The notes beneath the pieces are model-generated. The model saw nothing but the letters and a program-made list of their open reading frames with translations. It did no database searches and was not told the origin of the DNA. Below, piece after piece: positions 1 through 7,849 of a stretch of 41,537 nt of DNA. The stretch lies in contig NZ_LZKK01000168.1 of NCBI RefSeq assembly GCF_001672815.1, forward strand, positions 1 to 41,537, read 5' to 3'. This DNA comes from Mycobacterium sp. E796. GTDB taxonomy: Bacteria; Actinomycetota; Actinomycetes; Mycobacteriales; Mycobacteriaceae. Position 1 is the first letter of the stretch; the number at the start of each line of letters is the position of its first letter. The translations under genes and the position numbers were made by a program.

Positions 1-198
1 GAGGCGCGCACCGAGGTTCGCGCACCGCTGGACGCCTCAGAGCCCGACACCGTGCCGGGCGAGTTGCGGGACGTGGTGCTGGCCATCGTCCGGGAGCGCC
101 CGCTCGTACCCGTCGCCCGGATCAGCACCGAACGCGAGACCCAGGTCCTCTACGGCGCGGACGGGGCGGCGCTGGCCGAGTTCAGCAACGACCACGTC
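1..198 (+). pseudogene. CYTH-domain protein, internal segment in the wrong orientation because of the foldback
   Basis: Frame 1 reads 66 residues, from EARTEVRAPLD to about AEFSNDHV. The first 26 residues repeat residues 85-110 of the minus-strand CYTH gene at 190-519. The following 40 (starting LAIVRERPLVPVARIS) are the expected continuation of that gene. The natural gene is therefore split: residues 1-110 lie on the minus strand and roughly 111-150 lie here on the plus strand. After 198 the frame enters the reverse complement of the other arm and stops at 229-231. Everything beyond residue 150, including any C-terminal CHAD domain (expected from the roughly 500-residue H37Rv relative Rv2226), is off the window. 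This is one broken gene, not two. Confidence 0.8.
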
Positions 199-267
199 CC
201 GCAACTCGCCCGGCACGGTGTCGGGCTCTGAGGCGTCCAGCGGTGCGCGAACCTCGGTGCGCGCCTC
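1..267. repeat. Left-end foldback: 77-bp perfect inverted repeat
   Basis: Bases 1-77 are the exact reverse complement of 191-267, and identity stops at 78/190. The arms flank a 113-base spacer. Both arms encode the same part of a CYTH protein, in opposite orientations, and the outer arm is flush with the window edge. The right end of the window shows the same thing with the same 77-bp length. A shared 77-mer at both ends looks like a de Bruijn graph overlap (k = 77) around a chimeric hairpin rather than a chromosomal structure. Confidence 0.93.
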
Positions 268-519
268 CGGGCCGGACGGCAACTTGAGGTGCCAGCCCGC
301 GTCGTGACCGCCGGTGCGGCGGCGCAGGGTGATCTTGTTGCGCGCCAGGTCCTGCCCCGGCGTGTCGAAGTACGTCGCGTCCAGCGATTCGACCGGCGAC
401 TTGTCGACGTGAGCGATCGCGGCGATGCCTTCGAACGACGGCGACACCGTGGACTCCACGACGTCGAATTTGCGCTCCACCTCCAGATGACGCGAGGTTT
501 TCGGCGCTTTTACAGGCAT
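190..519 (-). CDS. CYTH-domain protein (Rv2226-like), N-terminal part, cut by the foldback
   Basis: The ATG at 519 is preceded by GGAG with 7-base spacing, which makes it better than the in-frame ATG at 531, which has no ribosome site. The first residues, MPVKAPKTSRHLEVERKF, carry the ExExK signature of the CYTH superfamily (E13, E15, K17); these acidic and basic residues line a tunnel that binds triphosphates and metal ions. About 110 genuine residues remain before the reading frame runs into the inverted repeat, and the minus-strand frame that continues to position 37 is an artefact. Family members act on triphosphate or polyphosphate-like substrates, often with a CHAD domain behind. The substrate of this one is unknown. 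It lies upstream of the glycoside hydrolase on the same strand, 57 bp away. Confidence 0.82.
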
Positions 520-575
520 TCTCGGCTCCATTGAGGCGGCGTGGTGGGCAACCCATAGGGTGCCATATCGCGGTG

Positions 576-1739
576 CTACTGGTTGAGATGCATCGCCCCG
601 CCGGTCAGCTGACGAAACGTTTGGATTTCGCTTTCCTGAAACGGCCGCCCGTCGGGTTGCAACAGGTCGTGGAACCACACGTCGGGAATCGAGGCGTACG
701 GGTGATCCCACGAGTCCCACGGGAAGTACGTCTGGGTCTTGCCCGCGACGAGCCCCCAATTGATCGCACCGACCTTGCGGCGCTTGGCAATTGGCAGGAT
801 GTCCGCGACGGTGCTGCCCAACGGCCGGGCCAGGTACTCGGTGCAGACGATCGGCCGGTCCTGCGAGGCGAGCTCGTCGATGCGGTTCTCGAAGCCGGCC
901 GGCTCGCCGTAGGAGTGGAACGTCAGGAAGTCGGAGTTGCCCAGCTGAATGGCGGCGATCGCGCTGGTGCTTCCGGCGTCGGGCCATTCGCCCTGCCACA
1001 CCGCGCTCGTCAGCGGCTGGACGGGATCGACCGATCGGGCCCACGCGAACACCTGCGGCAGCAGGTCCGCGACGAGCTGCTCCTTGTCCGGCCGCTCGAC
1101 CGACGCGTAGTGGTGCGAGGGATTGTCGGGCTCGTTCCACAGGTCCCAACCCAAAATCCGGTCGTCGTTGCGGAATTGGGTCAGCACCCCTGTCACATAG
1201 GCGCGCATGGTGTCGAGGTAGCCGCGGTCGCCGAGGCGTTCGGCGCCCGGGCCCTGCACCCAGCCCGAGTTGTGGACGCCGGGCGTCGGGGGCCGCTGCG
1301 GCCCGAGCCTGGGGAAGGGGTCCCAGCAGGAGTCGAACAAGACGAACAGCGGCTTGATGCCGCGGTCGGCGGCGATAGCGACGAACTGGGCGAGGCGAGC
1401 CTGGAAGCCGCGCTGATCCTGGGTCCACAGCTGGTCGTGCAGGAACACCCGCACGGCGTTGAATCCGGCGGAGCGGGCCCAGCCCAGCTCGACGTGGATG
1501 CGCAGCGGGTCGAAGGTGTCGGGCTGGAACATCTCCAGCTGGTTGATCGCGTTCGACGTGACGTAGTTGGCGCCGACCAGCCACCCCTGCGCCCGGTACC
1601 AGCGGTCGGCGCGCTCGGTCGACCACCGGCTCGCTTCCGGTGGGACGGGGGGCGGTTGCGCCGCGGCGCGGGGCACCCGCGTCAGGGCGGCGCCTCCTGC
1701 CAGTAGCAGCGGCAACTTCAAGACCGTTCGGCGGTTCAC
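576..1739 (-). CDS. Exported cellulase/xylanase-like glycoside hydrolase (GH5-type TIM barrel)
   Basis: From the GTG at 1739 the protein begins VNRRTVLKLPLLLAGGAAL, a twin-arginine signal (RRTVLK followed by a hydrophobic stretch) ending near RAAAQ, so the folded enzyme is probably exported by Tat. The mature part has the (beta/alpha)8 features of clan GH-A: an acid/base Glu in GWDLWNEPDN and a probable nucleophile Glu in PIVCTEYLA, with HSYGEP between them. About 387 residues. The substrate is not predictable from sequence; labels of 1,4-beta-xylanase or cellulase for this family are usually transferred by homology. An in-frame ATG at 1793 would add 18 residues before the Tat motif and has no clear ribosome site, so I prefer 1739, but this start is uncertain. 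It follows panB on the same strand after 172 bp. Confidence 0.83.
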   Translation of the reverse strand: MNRRTVLKLPLLLAGGAALTRVPRAAAQPPPVPPEASRWSTERADRWYRAQGWLVGANYVTSNAINQLEMFQPDTFDPLRIHVELGWARSAGFNAVRVFLHDQLWTQDQRGFQARLAQFVAIAADRGIKPLFVLFDSCWDPFPRLGPQRPPTPGVHNSGWVQGPGAERLGDRGYLDTMRAYVTGVLTQFRNDDRILGWDLWNEPDNPSHHYASVERPDKEQLVADLLPQVFAWARSVDPVQPLTSAVWQGEWPDAGSTSAIAAIQLGNSDFLTFHSYGEPAGFENRIDELASQDRPIVCTEYLARPLGSTVADILPIAKRRKVGAINWGLVAGKTQTYFPWDSWDHPYASIPDVWFHDLLQPDGRPFQESEIQTFRQLTGGAMHLNQ

Positions 1740-1911
1740 GAAGCCACCACAAGTGCCGATGTGTTCAACCCCCCGCCAAGGAGTCGCGATCATTTACAGA
1801 AGAAATCGTACTCTCTGTCACGCAACGGATTTCAGCAAAAACTTGTCTGGACAGGGTCGACTCTTCAACCGGGGGAAAGGGCGGGTTGCGTGCCCTTCGG
1901 CTAAGCGGCCG
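1740..1911. other. Intergenic region between panB and the glycoside hydrolase
   Basis: This 172-bp stretch is richer in A+T than its surroundings around 1790-1860. On the minus strand a TACGAT hexamer (1805-1810) could be the -10 of a promoter for the glycoside hydrolase, but no -35 is convincing. I see no strong terminator hairpin behind panB. Confidence 0.3.
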
Positions 1912-2757
1912 TCAGAAGCAGTGCTCCTCGGCGGGGAAGGAGCCCGCGGCCACCTCTTGCGCGTATTGCGTTGCAGCCTTTCGCAATTCGGCCCCGACAT
2001 CGGCGAACCGCTTGACGAACCGCGGCGGCTTGCCGCCGCTCAGGCCGGCCATGTCCTGCCAGACCAGGACCTGGGCGTCGCAGTTGGGACCGGCCCCGAT
2101 CCCGATGGTCGGGATGGTGAGCTTGCCGGTGATCTGGGTGGCCAGCTCGGCGGGCACCATCTCCATCACGACGGAGAACGCGCCGGCCTCGGCGACGGCG
2201 ATCGCGTCGTGCACGGTCTGCTCCGCGGCGTCGCCGCGGCCCTGCACCTTGAAGCCGCCCAGGCTGTTCACGCTTTGCGGCGTGAAGCCGATGTGGGCCA
2301 TCACCGGGATGCCCGCCGCGGTCAGGCAGGCGATCTGGTCGGCCACCCGCTCGCCGCCCTCGAGCTTGACGGCGTGCGCGCCGCCCTCCTTCATGAACCG
2401 GGTCGCGGCGGCCAGCGCCGCGGCCGGGCCGGCCTCGTAGCTGCCGAACGGCAGGTCGGCGACGACCATCGCCTGCTGGGCGCCGCGCGCAACGCCGCGC
2501 ACCAGCGGGATGAGTTCGTCGATCGAGACCGGAACCGTGGTGTCGTAGCCGTACACCACGTTGGCGGCCGAGTCACCGACCAGCAGCACCGGGATGCCGG
2601 CGTCGTCGAAGATCCGGGCGGTCGAATAGTCGTAGGCCGTGAGCATCGCCCACTTGTGGCCTTCGGCCTTCATTTTCTGCAGGTGGTGGGTGCGAATCCG
2701 CGTCGGCGGCTTGGGTTGCGCAGCCGGATTGGCACCATAAGGATTTTGCTCAGACAT
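1912..2757 (-). CDS. panB: 3-methyl-2-oxobutanoate hydroxymethyltransferase
   Basis: PanB transfers a hydroxymethyl group from 5,10-methylenetetrahydrofolate to alpha-ketoisovalerate, making ketopantoate, the first committed step to pantothenate and coenzyme A. The 281-residue product matches mycobacterial PanB closely. Recognisable blocks are [16 protein letters not shown] near the N-terminus, the metal-binding region [27 protein letters not shown] with the catalytic-region Glu, [10 protein letters not shown], and [21 protein letters not shown] codons stand at 2760 and 2757; the second gives the MSEQ start found in M. tuberculosis PanB. The gene is divergent from the acyltransferase at 2889. 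Its last residues, AEEHCF, are like the family C-terminus, so the gene looks intact. Confidence 0.96.
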   Translation of the reverse strand: MSEQNPYGANPAAQPKPPTRIRTHHLQKMKAEGHKWAMLTAYDYSTARIFDDAGIPVLLVGDSAANVVYGYDTTVPVSIDELIPLVRGVARGAQQAMVVADLPFGSYEAGPAAALAAATRFMKEGGAHAVKLEGGERVADQIACLTAAGIPVMAHIGFTPQSVNSLGGFKVQGRGDAAEQTVHDAIAVAEAGAFSVVMEMVPAELATQITGKLTIPTIGIGAGPNCDAQVLVWQDMAGLSGGKPPRFVKRFADVGAELRKAATQYAQEVAAGSFPAEEHCF

Positions 2758-2875
2758 CATTGTCCCTGGTAGTGGTCGGATCGACCCTCGTGGCCATTGC
2801 GGTCCCCGGGTTCGCTGACTCCCGCCATTCTGCCATCTCGGGTGCGCGGTTGCACCGCCCGTGTGGTGTGAGTCA

Positions 2876-2881
2876 TACCAT
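2876..2881 (+). promoter_or_regulatory. -10 element TACCAT for a leaderless acyltransferase mRNA
   Basis: TACCAT fits the mycobacterial TANNNT -10 hexamer and ends exactly 7 bases before the ATG at 2889. Transcription would begin at or next to the start codon. No Shine-Dalgarno sequence is present, which agrees. Confidence 0.5.
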
Positions 2882-2888
2882 TCTCCGC

Positions 2889-4271
2889 ATGCAGCGGCTC
2901 AGCGGACTCGACGCCAGTTTCCTTTACCTCGAGACCGCCGCGCAGCCCATGCATGTTTGCTCGATCATCGAAGTGGACACGTCGACGATGCCGGGCGGCT
3001 ACACCTTCGACCGGCTGCGCGACGCGCTGACGCTGCGCCTGAAGGCGATGCCGCAGTTCCGCGAGAAGCTCGCCGACAGCGCGCTGAACCTCGATCACCC
3101 GGTGTGGGTGGAGGACGAGAGCTTCGACGTGGACCGCCACCTGCACCGCATCGGGTTGCCGCCGCCGGGCGGCCGCAGCGAGTTGTCGGAAATCTGCGGG
3201 CACATCGCGTCGCTGCCGCTGGACCGGAGCCGTCCGCTGTGGGAGATGTGGGTCATCGAAGGCGTGGCGGGCGCCGATTCGGATCGGCTGGCAGTGATGA
3301 CCAAGGTGCACCACTGCGGGGTGGACGGGGTGACGGGCGCGAATCTGATGTCGCAGCTGTGCGCCACCGAGGCCGACGCGCCCGCACCCGATCCGGTGGA
3401 CGGCGTCGGCGGCGGCAGCGGATGGCAGATCGCCGCGGGCGGGTTGGTCCGGTTCGCCAGCCGGCCGCTGCGGCTGGCCAACGTGGTGCCCCAGACCGTG
3501 TCCTCGGTGGTCGCGACTGTGCGCAAGGCCGTCGAGGGCCAGGCGATGGCGCGTCCGTTCGCCGCGCCGCGGACGGCGTTCAACGCCTCCATCACCGGCC
3601 GCCGCAACATCGCGTACGCCCAGCTGGACCTCGAGGACGTCAAGACTGTCAAGAACCACTTCGGCGTCAAGGTCAACGACGTGGTGATGGCCCTGGTGTC
3701 CGGGGTGCTGCGCCAGTACCTGGCCGAGCGCGACGCGTTGCCCGACGCGTCGCTGGTGGCCTCCGTTCCGGTGTCGGTGCACGGAAAGTCGGATCGTCCG
3801 GGCCGCAACCAGGTTTCGGCCATGTTCTCCAGCCTGCACACCGAGATCGCCGATCCGGTCGAGCGGCTGGCGGCCATCGCCGAGGCGAATTCGCTTGCCA
3901 AGGAACACAGTTCGGCCATCGGCGCCTCACTGCTGCAGGACTGGACACAGTTCGCCGCGCCGGCCGTCTTTGGCGTCGCGATGCGGCTGTACGCCCGGAC
4001 CCGGCTGACCGAGACCATGCCGGTGCACAACCTGGTGGTGTCCAACGTCCCGGGTCCGCAGGAGCCGCTGTACTTCCTGGGCTGCGAGGTCAAGGCGATG
4101 TATCCGCTGGGCCCGATCTTCCACGGCTCGGGGCTCAACATCACCGTGATGTCGCTGAACGGGACGTTGGACGTCGGGCTGATCTCATGCCCGGAGTTGC
4201 TGCCGGACCTGTGGGAGATGGCCGACGACTTCGCGGTGGCGATGGAAGAACTGCTCGCGGCCGTCGGCTAG
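2889..4271 (+). CDS. WS/DGAT-family wax ester synthase / diacylglycerol O-acyltransferase
   Basis: Enzymes of this family move an acyl group from acyl-CoA to diacylglycerol or a fatty alcohol, making storage triacylglycerol or wax esters. The start [16 protein letters not shown] is the typical family N-terminus, so I take the ATG at 2889 rather than the in-frame TTG at 2760. The catalytic HHxxxDG motif is present as HHCGVDG (H141, H142, D146, G147). The second family block is visible in [15 protein letters not shown], and the C-terminal half has [18 protein letters not shown]. At 460 residues it is of normal length. Mycobacteria carry many paralogues, so the preferred substrate cannot be told. 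From memory no such gene lies between panB and caeA in H37Rv. The start is probably leaderless, with TACCAT 7 bases upstream. Confidence 0.93.
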   Translation: MQRLSGLDASFLYLETAAQPMHVCSIIEVDTSTMPGGYTFDRLRDALTLRLKAMPQFREKLADSALNLDHPVWVEDESFDVDRHLHRIGLPPPGGRSELSEICGHIASLPLDRSRPLWEMWVIEGVAGADSDRLAVMTKVHHCGVDGVTGANLMSQLCATEADAPAPDPVDGVGGGSGWQIAAGGLVRFASRPLRLANVVPQTVSSVVATVRKAVEGQAMARPFAAPRTAFNASITGRRNIAYAQLDLEDVKTVKNHFGVKVNDVVMALVSGVLRQYLAERDALPDASLVASVPVSVHGKSDRPGRNQVSAMFSSLHTEIADPVERLAAIAEANSLAKEHSSAIGASLLQDWTQFAAPAVFGVAMRLYARTRLTETMPVHNLVVSNVPGPQEPLYFLGCEVKAMYPLGPIFHGSGLNITVMSLNGTLDVGLISCPELLPDLWEMADDFAVAMEELLAAVG

Positions 4272-4328
4272 TTCGCCGCCGGAGGCGCTCATCAGAATCT
4301 CAGGTTGGCTCTGGCAGCATATGTGGGC

Positions 4329-5885
4329 ATGGGGTTGTCTCGCCGCGACAAGGTCGCGCGCACGCTGCTGATCTGGATGGCGCTCGCCGCCGTGGCGATG
4401 CTGCTCGGCGGCTGTCTCCGCGTCGTCGGCGGGCGCGCCGTCATGGCGGGGCCCAAGCTGGGCCAGCCGATCGAATGGACGCCGTGCCGCTCGTCCAACC
4501 CCAAGGCCAAGATCCCCAGCGGCGCGATGTGCGGCCGGCTGGCGGTGCCCGTCGACTACGACCACCTCGACGGCGACGTGGCGACGCTGGCGATGGTTCG
4601 GTTTCCGGCGACGGGGGACAAGATCGGCTCGCTGGTGATCAATCCCGGCGGCCCCGGCGAGTCGGGCATCGACGCCGCGTTGAGCGTCGTGCAGACGTTG
4701 CCCAAGCGCATCCGCGAACGCTTCGACCTGGTCGGCTTCGACCCGCGCGGGGTGGGCAACTCGCGGCCGGCGATCTGGTGCAATTCCGATGCCGACAACG
4801 ACCGGCTGCGCACCGAGCCGAACGTCGACTACAGCCCGGCCGGCGTGGCCCACATGGAGGACGAGACCAAGGAGTTCGTCGGCCGCTGCGTCGACAAGAT
4901 GGGCAAGGACTTCCTCGCGAACGTGGGGACGGTCAACGTCGCCCGCGACCTGGACGCCATCCGCGCGGCGCTGGGCGACGACAAGCTGACCTATCTCGGC
5001 TACTCCTACGGCACCCGGATCGGCTCGGCCTACGCGGAGGCCTATCCCACCAAGGTGCGCGCGATGATCCTCGACGGCGCGGTCGACCCCAACGCCGACC
5101 AGATCGAGGCGGATCTGCGCCAGGCCAAGGGATTTCAGGACGCTTTCAACGACTTCGCCACCGATTGCGCCAAGCAGCCGACCTGCCCGCTGGGCACCGA
5201 CCCGGCCAAGGCGGTCACCGTCTATCACAGCCTGGTCGACCCGATGGTGGACCCGAACAACGAGATGGTCGGCCGGCCGATACCCACCAAGGACCCGCGC
5301 GGGTTGAGTTATGCCGACGCCATCGTGGGGACCATCATGGCGCTGTATTCGCCGTCGCTGTGGCACCACCTGACCGACGGCCTGTCCGAGCTGGCCGACC
5401 ACCGCGGCGACACGATGCTGGCGTTGGCCGACATGTACATGCGCCGCGACCCGCACGGCCACTACACCAATGCCACCGACGCCCGGGTCGCGATCAATTG
5501 CGTTGACCAGCCGGCGATTACGGACCGCGCCAAGGTGATCGACGAAGATCGCCGGTCCCGCGAGATCGCCCCGTTCATGAGCTACGGGCAGTTCACCGGC
5601 GACGCGCCGCTGGGCACCTGCGCGTTCTGGCCGGTGCCGCCGACGAGCAAGCCGCACGCCATCACGGCGCCCGGCCTGGCGCCGACGGTGGTGGTGTCGA
5701 CCACGCACGACCCGGCGACCCCCTACAAGGCCGGCGTCGACTTGGCGCAGGAGCTGCGCGGCTCGTTGCTGACCTTCGATGGCACCCAGCACACGGTGGT
5801 CTTCCAGGGCGACAGCTGCATTGACGACTACGTGACGCAGTACCTGATCGGCGGCGACACGCCGCCGAGCGGCGCCAAGTGCTAG
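4329..5885 (+). CDS. caeA: Cell-envelope serine protease/esterase CaeA (Hip1), lipoprotein
   Basis: An alpha/beta-hydrolase of the tripeptidyl-peptidase type, tethered to the outer face of the membrane. In M. tuberculosis the orthologue Hip1 (Rv2224c) cleaves the chaperonin GroEL2 and modulates innate immune responses. The 518-residue product has a positively charged start (GLSRRDKVAR), a hydrophobic segment and the lipobox LGGC with C29 as the lipid-modified residue. The triad is S226 in GYSYGT, D461 in TTHDPATP and H488 in GTQHTVV, matching S228/D463/H490 of M. tuberculosis with a two-residue offset. I chose the ATG at 4329 because it gives the correct lipoprotein signal; the in-frame TTG at 4305 only adds eight residues. 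The next gene is a tandem paralogue, and the start lies 57 bases after the acyltransferase stop. Confidence 0.95.
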   Translation: MGLSRRDKVARTLLIWMALAAVAMLLGGCLRVVGGRAVMAGPKLGQPIEWTPCRSSNPKAKIPSGAMCGRLAVPVDYDHLDGDVATLAMVRFPATGDKIGSLVINPGGPGESGIDAALSVVQTLPKRIRERFDLVGFDPRGVGNSRPAIWCNSDADNDRLRTEPNVDYSPAGVAHMEDETKEFVGRCVDKMGKDFLANVGTVNVARDLDAIRAALGDDKLTYLGYSYGTRIGSAYAEAYPTKVRAMILDGAVDPNADQIEADLRQAKGFQDAFNDFATDCAKQPTCPLGTDPAKAVTVYHSLVDPMVDPNNEMVGRPIPTKDPRGLSYADAIVGTIMALYSPSLWHHLTDGLSELADHRGDTMLALADMYMRRDPHGHYTNATDARVAINCVDQPAITDRAKVIDEDRRSREIAPFMSYGQFTGDAPLGTCAFWPVPPTSKPHAITAPGLAPTVVVSTTHDPATPYKAGVDLAQELRGSLLTFDGTQHTVVFQGDSCIDDYVTQYLIGGDTPPSGAKC

Positions 5886-5901
5886 GGGTATTGCGGCGAT
5901 T

Positions 5902-6057
5902 AGGTGGTGACGCGCCGCACTGGACCTTGAATGTGAGCTGGCGGTTTTCGTTGTGCGCCTAGGGCGGGGTTTCGGCGATTTTCCCGCCCCGGGCTCACAT
6001 GGAACGCCCACGATTCACACCCAACGCCCGAAGACGCGACCAGGTGGCGACGCGCCG
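5902..6057. repeat. Dyad element bracketed by a 16-bp imperfect direct repeat
   Basis: The gap between the two protease genes holds nested dyads. An outer stem ATGTGAGC/GCTCACAT (5931-5938 with 5993-6000) encloses an inner stem GGGCGGG/CCCGCCC (5962-5968 with 5983-5989) with a 14-base loop. The element is flanked by direct repeats AGGTGGYGACGCGCCG at 5902-5917 and 6042-6057 that differ at one base. There is no T-tract, so an ordinary intrinsic terminator is not obvious. It may be a small repetitive palindrome or an RNA structure between the paralogues. Confidence 0.5.
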
Positions 6058-6123
6058 AGGCGAGATCAAGCCGTGACCATTTCGCGTTCGGACGGGTACT
6101 CGGTGCTGCAAATATTGACAGCC

Positions 6124-7686
6124 ATGTCGCGCCTGAGACCGCTGAGCTCGGCGCTGCTGTCGTTCGGGATTCTGGTTGCGGGACAGCCGGTGCTGCCGAT
6201 GCCGGTGGCCGGTGCGACCCCGGAACCGGGTGCGGGCCAGACCCCTACCCCGGCTCCGCCGGCCGCCGCGGCGCGCCCGCAGAACTGGGGCAGCTGCAGC
6301 CAATTCCTGACCGACACCAGCGACGTCCCCACCGCCCAGTGCACCACCGTGTCGGTCCCCGTCGACTACGCGAATCCCGGCGGCGCGCAGGCCAAGCTGG
6401 CGGTGATCCGGGTGCCCGCGACGGGCCGACGGATGGGATCGCTGTTGATCAACCCGGGCGGGCCGGGCGCGTCCGCGGTCGACATGGTCGCCGGCATGGC
6501 ATCGGACCTGGAGAACAGCGATATCACCCGCAACTTCGACCTGGTCGGGTTCGACCCTCGAGGGGTGGGCCACTCGACCCCGCCGTTGCGCTGCCGCAGC
6601 GATGCCGACTTCGATGCGTTCCGCCGCGAACCGATGGTCGATTACAGCCCGGCCGGCGTGGCGCACATCGAGCAGATCAACCAGCACCTGGCCCAGCAAT
6701 GCGCCAGCCGGATGGGCAACGCGTTCCTGGCCAACGCCGGCACCGCATCCGTCGCGCGCGACATGGACACGGTGCGCCAGGCGCTGGGCGACGAACAGAT
6801 CAACTACCTCGGCTACAGCTACGGCACCGAGCTGGGCACCGCATACCTCGAGGCGTTCGGCGACCACGTTCGGGCGATGGTGCTCGACGGCGCCATCGAC
6901 CCGACCGTTGACCCGGTCACCGAGAACATCAACCAAATGGCCGGATTCCAAACGGCTTTCAACGACTACGCCACCGACTGCGCCCGCTCGGCCGGATGCC
7001 CGCTGGGCACCGATCCGGCTCAATTCGTCAACCGCTACCACGCCCTGGTCGACCCGCTGGTCGCCAAGCCGGGCCGGACGTCGGACCCGCGCGGGCTGAG
7101 CTACGCCGACGCGACCACCGGCACCATCAATGCGCTTTACACCCCGGCGCACTGGAAGTACCTGACCAGTGGCCTGCTCGGGCTGCAGCGCGGCACCGAC
7201 GCCGGCGACCTGTTGATGCTGGCCGACGATTACGAAGGCCGCGACAAGGCCGGGCACTACAGCAACGACCAGGACGCGTTCAACGCCGTGCGCTGCGTCG
7301 ACGCCCCGACGCCGACGGACTCGGCGACCTGGGTCGCCGCGGATCAGAAGATGCGCCAGGTCGCCCCGTTCCTGAGCTTCGGGCAGTTCACCGGAAACGC
7401 GCCGCGCGACCTGTGCGCGCTGTGGCCGGTGCCCGCCACCTCGAGGCCGCATGCCGCGGCGCCGGTCGCGCGCGGCAAGGCCGTCGTCGTCTCCACGACG
7501 CACGACCCGGCGACGCCGTACCAGGCCGGCGTCAACCTGGCCCGGCAGCTCGGCGCGCCGCTGATCAGCTACGACGGCACCCAGCACACCGCCGTGTTCA
7601 ACGGCGACCAGTGCGTGGACACCGCGGTGGTGCGTTACTTCGTCGCGGGCGCACTGCCGCCGGCTTCACTTCGGTGCCGGCCCTGA
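6124..7686 (+). CDS. Secreted serine protease/esterase, CaeA paralogue (Rv2223c-like)
   Basis: A second alpha/beta-hydrolase directly downstream of caeA, 520 residues long, and clearly a tandem duplicate: blocks such as FDLVGFDPRGVG, VDYSPAGVAHIE, ILDGA/VLDGA and ATPYKAGV/ATPYQAGV recur in both. The triad is complete: S232 in GYSYGT, D461 in TTHDPATP and H488 in GTQHTAV. The N-terminus MSRLRPLSSALLSFGILVAG is a Sec-type signal, with likely cleavage after PVAGA, and there is no lipobox Cys. This copy is therefore expected to be released or wall-associated, unlike CaeA. An upstream in-frame start at 5953 would place the signal 57 residues in, so I use 6124. The mature protein begins with a Pro/Thr/Ala-rich linker. 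The substrate is unknown. Confidence 0.92.
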   Translation: MSRLRPLSSALLSFGILVAGQPVLPMPVAGATPEPGAGQTPTPAPPAAAARPQNWGSCSQFLTDTSDVPTAQCTTVSVPVDYANPGGAQAKLAVIRVPATGRRMGSLLINPGGPGASAVDMVAGMASDLENSDITRNFDLVGFDPRGVGHSTPPLRCRSDADFDAFRREPMVDYSPAGVAHIEQINQHLAQQCASRMGNAFLANAGTASVARDMDTVRQALGDEQINYLGYSYGTELGTAYLEAFGDHVRAMVLDGAIDPTVDPVTENINQMAGFQTAFNDYATDCARSAGCPLGTDPAQFVNRYHALVDPLVAKPGRTSDPRGLSYADATTGTINALYTPAHWKYLTSGLLGLQRGTDAGDLLMLADDYEGRDKAGHYSNDQDAFNAVRCVDAPTPTDSATWVAADQKMRQVAPFLSFGQFTGNAPRDLCALWPVPATSRPHAAAPVARGKAVVVSTTHDPATPYQAGVNLARQLGAPLISYDGTQHTAVFNGDQCVDTAVVRYFVAGALPPASLRCRP

Positions 7687-7810
7687 GCCAGTGGCAGCGT
7701 CGCGGTCATAAGTGCCGGCAACGGCACCGCCATCGGCGGCCGCGGTGGCACGGGCCTCCAGCGCACCCGAATCAAGGGCGGAGCCCCGCAACGGTTCTGA
7801 GCGGGCGTCG

Positions 7811-7842
7811 GTAACACAAAATTAACAGCGGTTGCCTACTGT
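7811..7842 (+). promoter_or_regulatory. glnA2 promoter: leaderless -10 and possible GlnR-like box
   Basis: TACTGT (7837-7842) ends 7 bases before the glnA2 ATG, predicting a leaderless transcript; no Shine-Dalgarno sequence is seen. At 7811-7826 GTAAC-n6-TTAAC resembles the actinobacterial GlnR site (two GNAAC-type half sites 6 bases apart), ending 10 bases before the -10. The -10 is the stronger of the two claims. Confidence 0.42.
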
Positions 7843-7849
7843 TCGAGTT

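Noticed and set aside
37..1752. A 571-residue minus-strand frame joining antisense glycoside hydrolase sequence, the CYTH start and foldback sequence
   Set aside because: It spans the inverted-repeat junction and runs out of frame through the glycoside hydrolase gene; only the CYTH part (190-519) is real.
4185..6011. 608-residue minus-strand frame opposite caeA
   Set aside because: Shadow of caeA with no recognisable domain, ribosome site or sensible composition.
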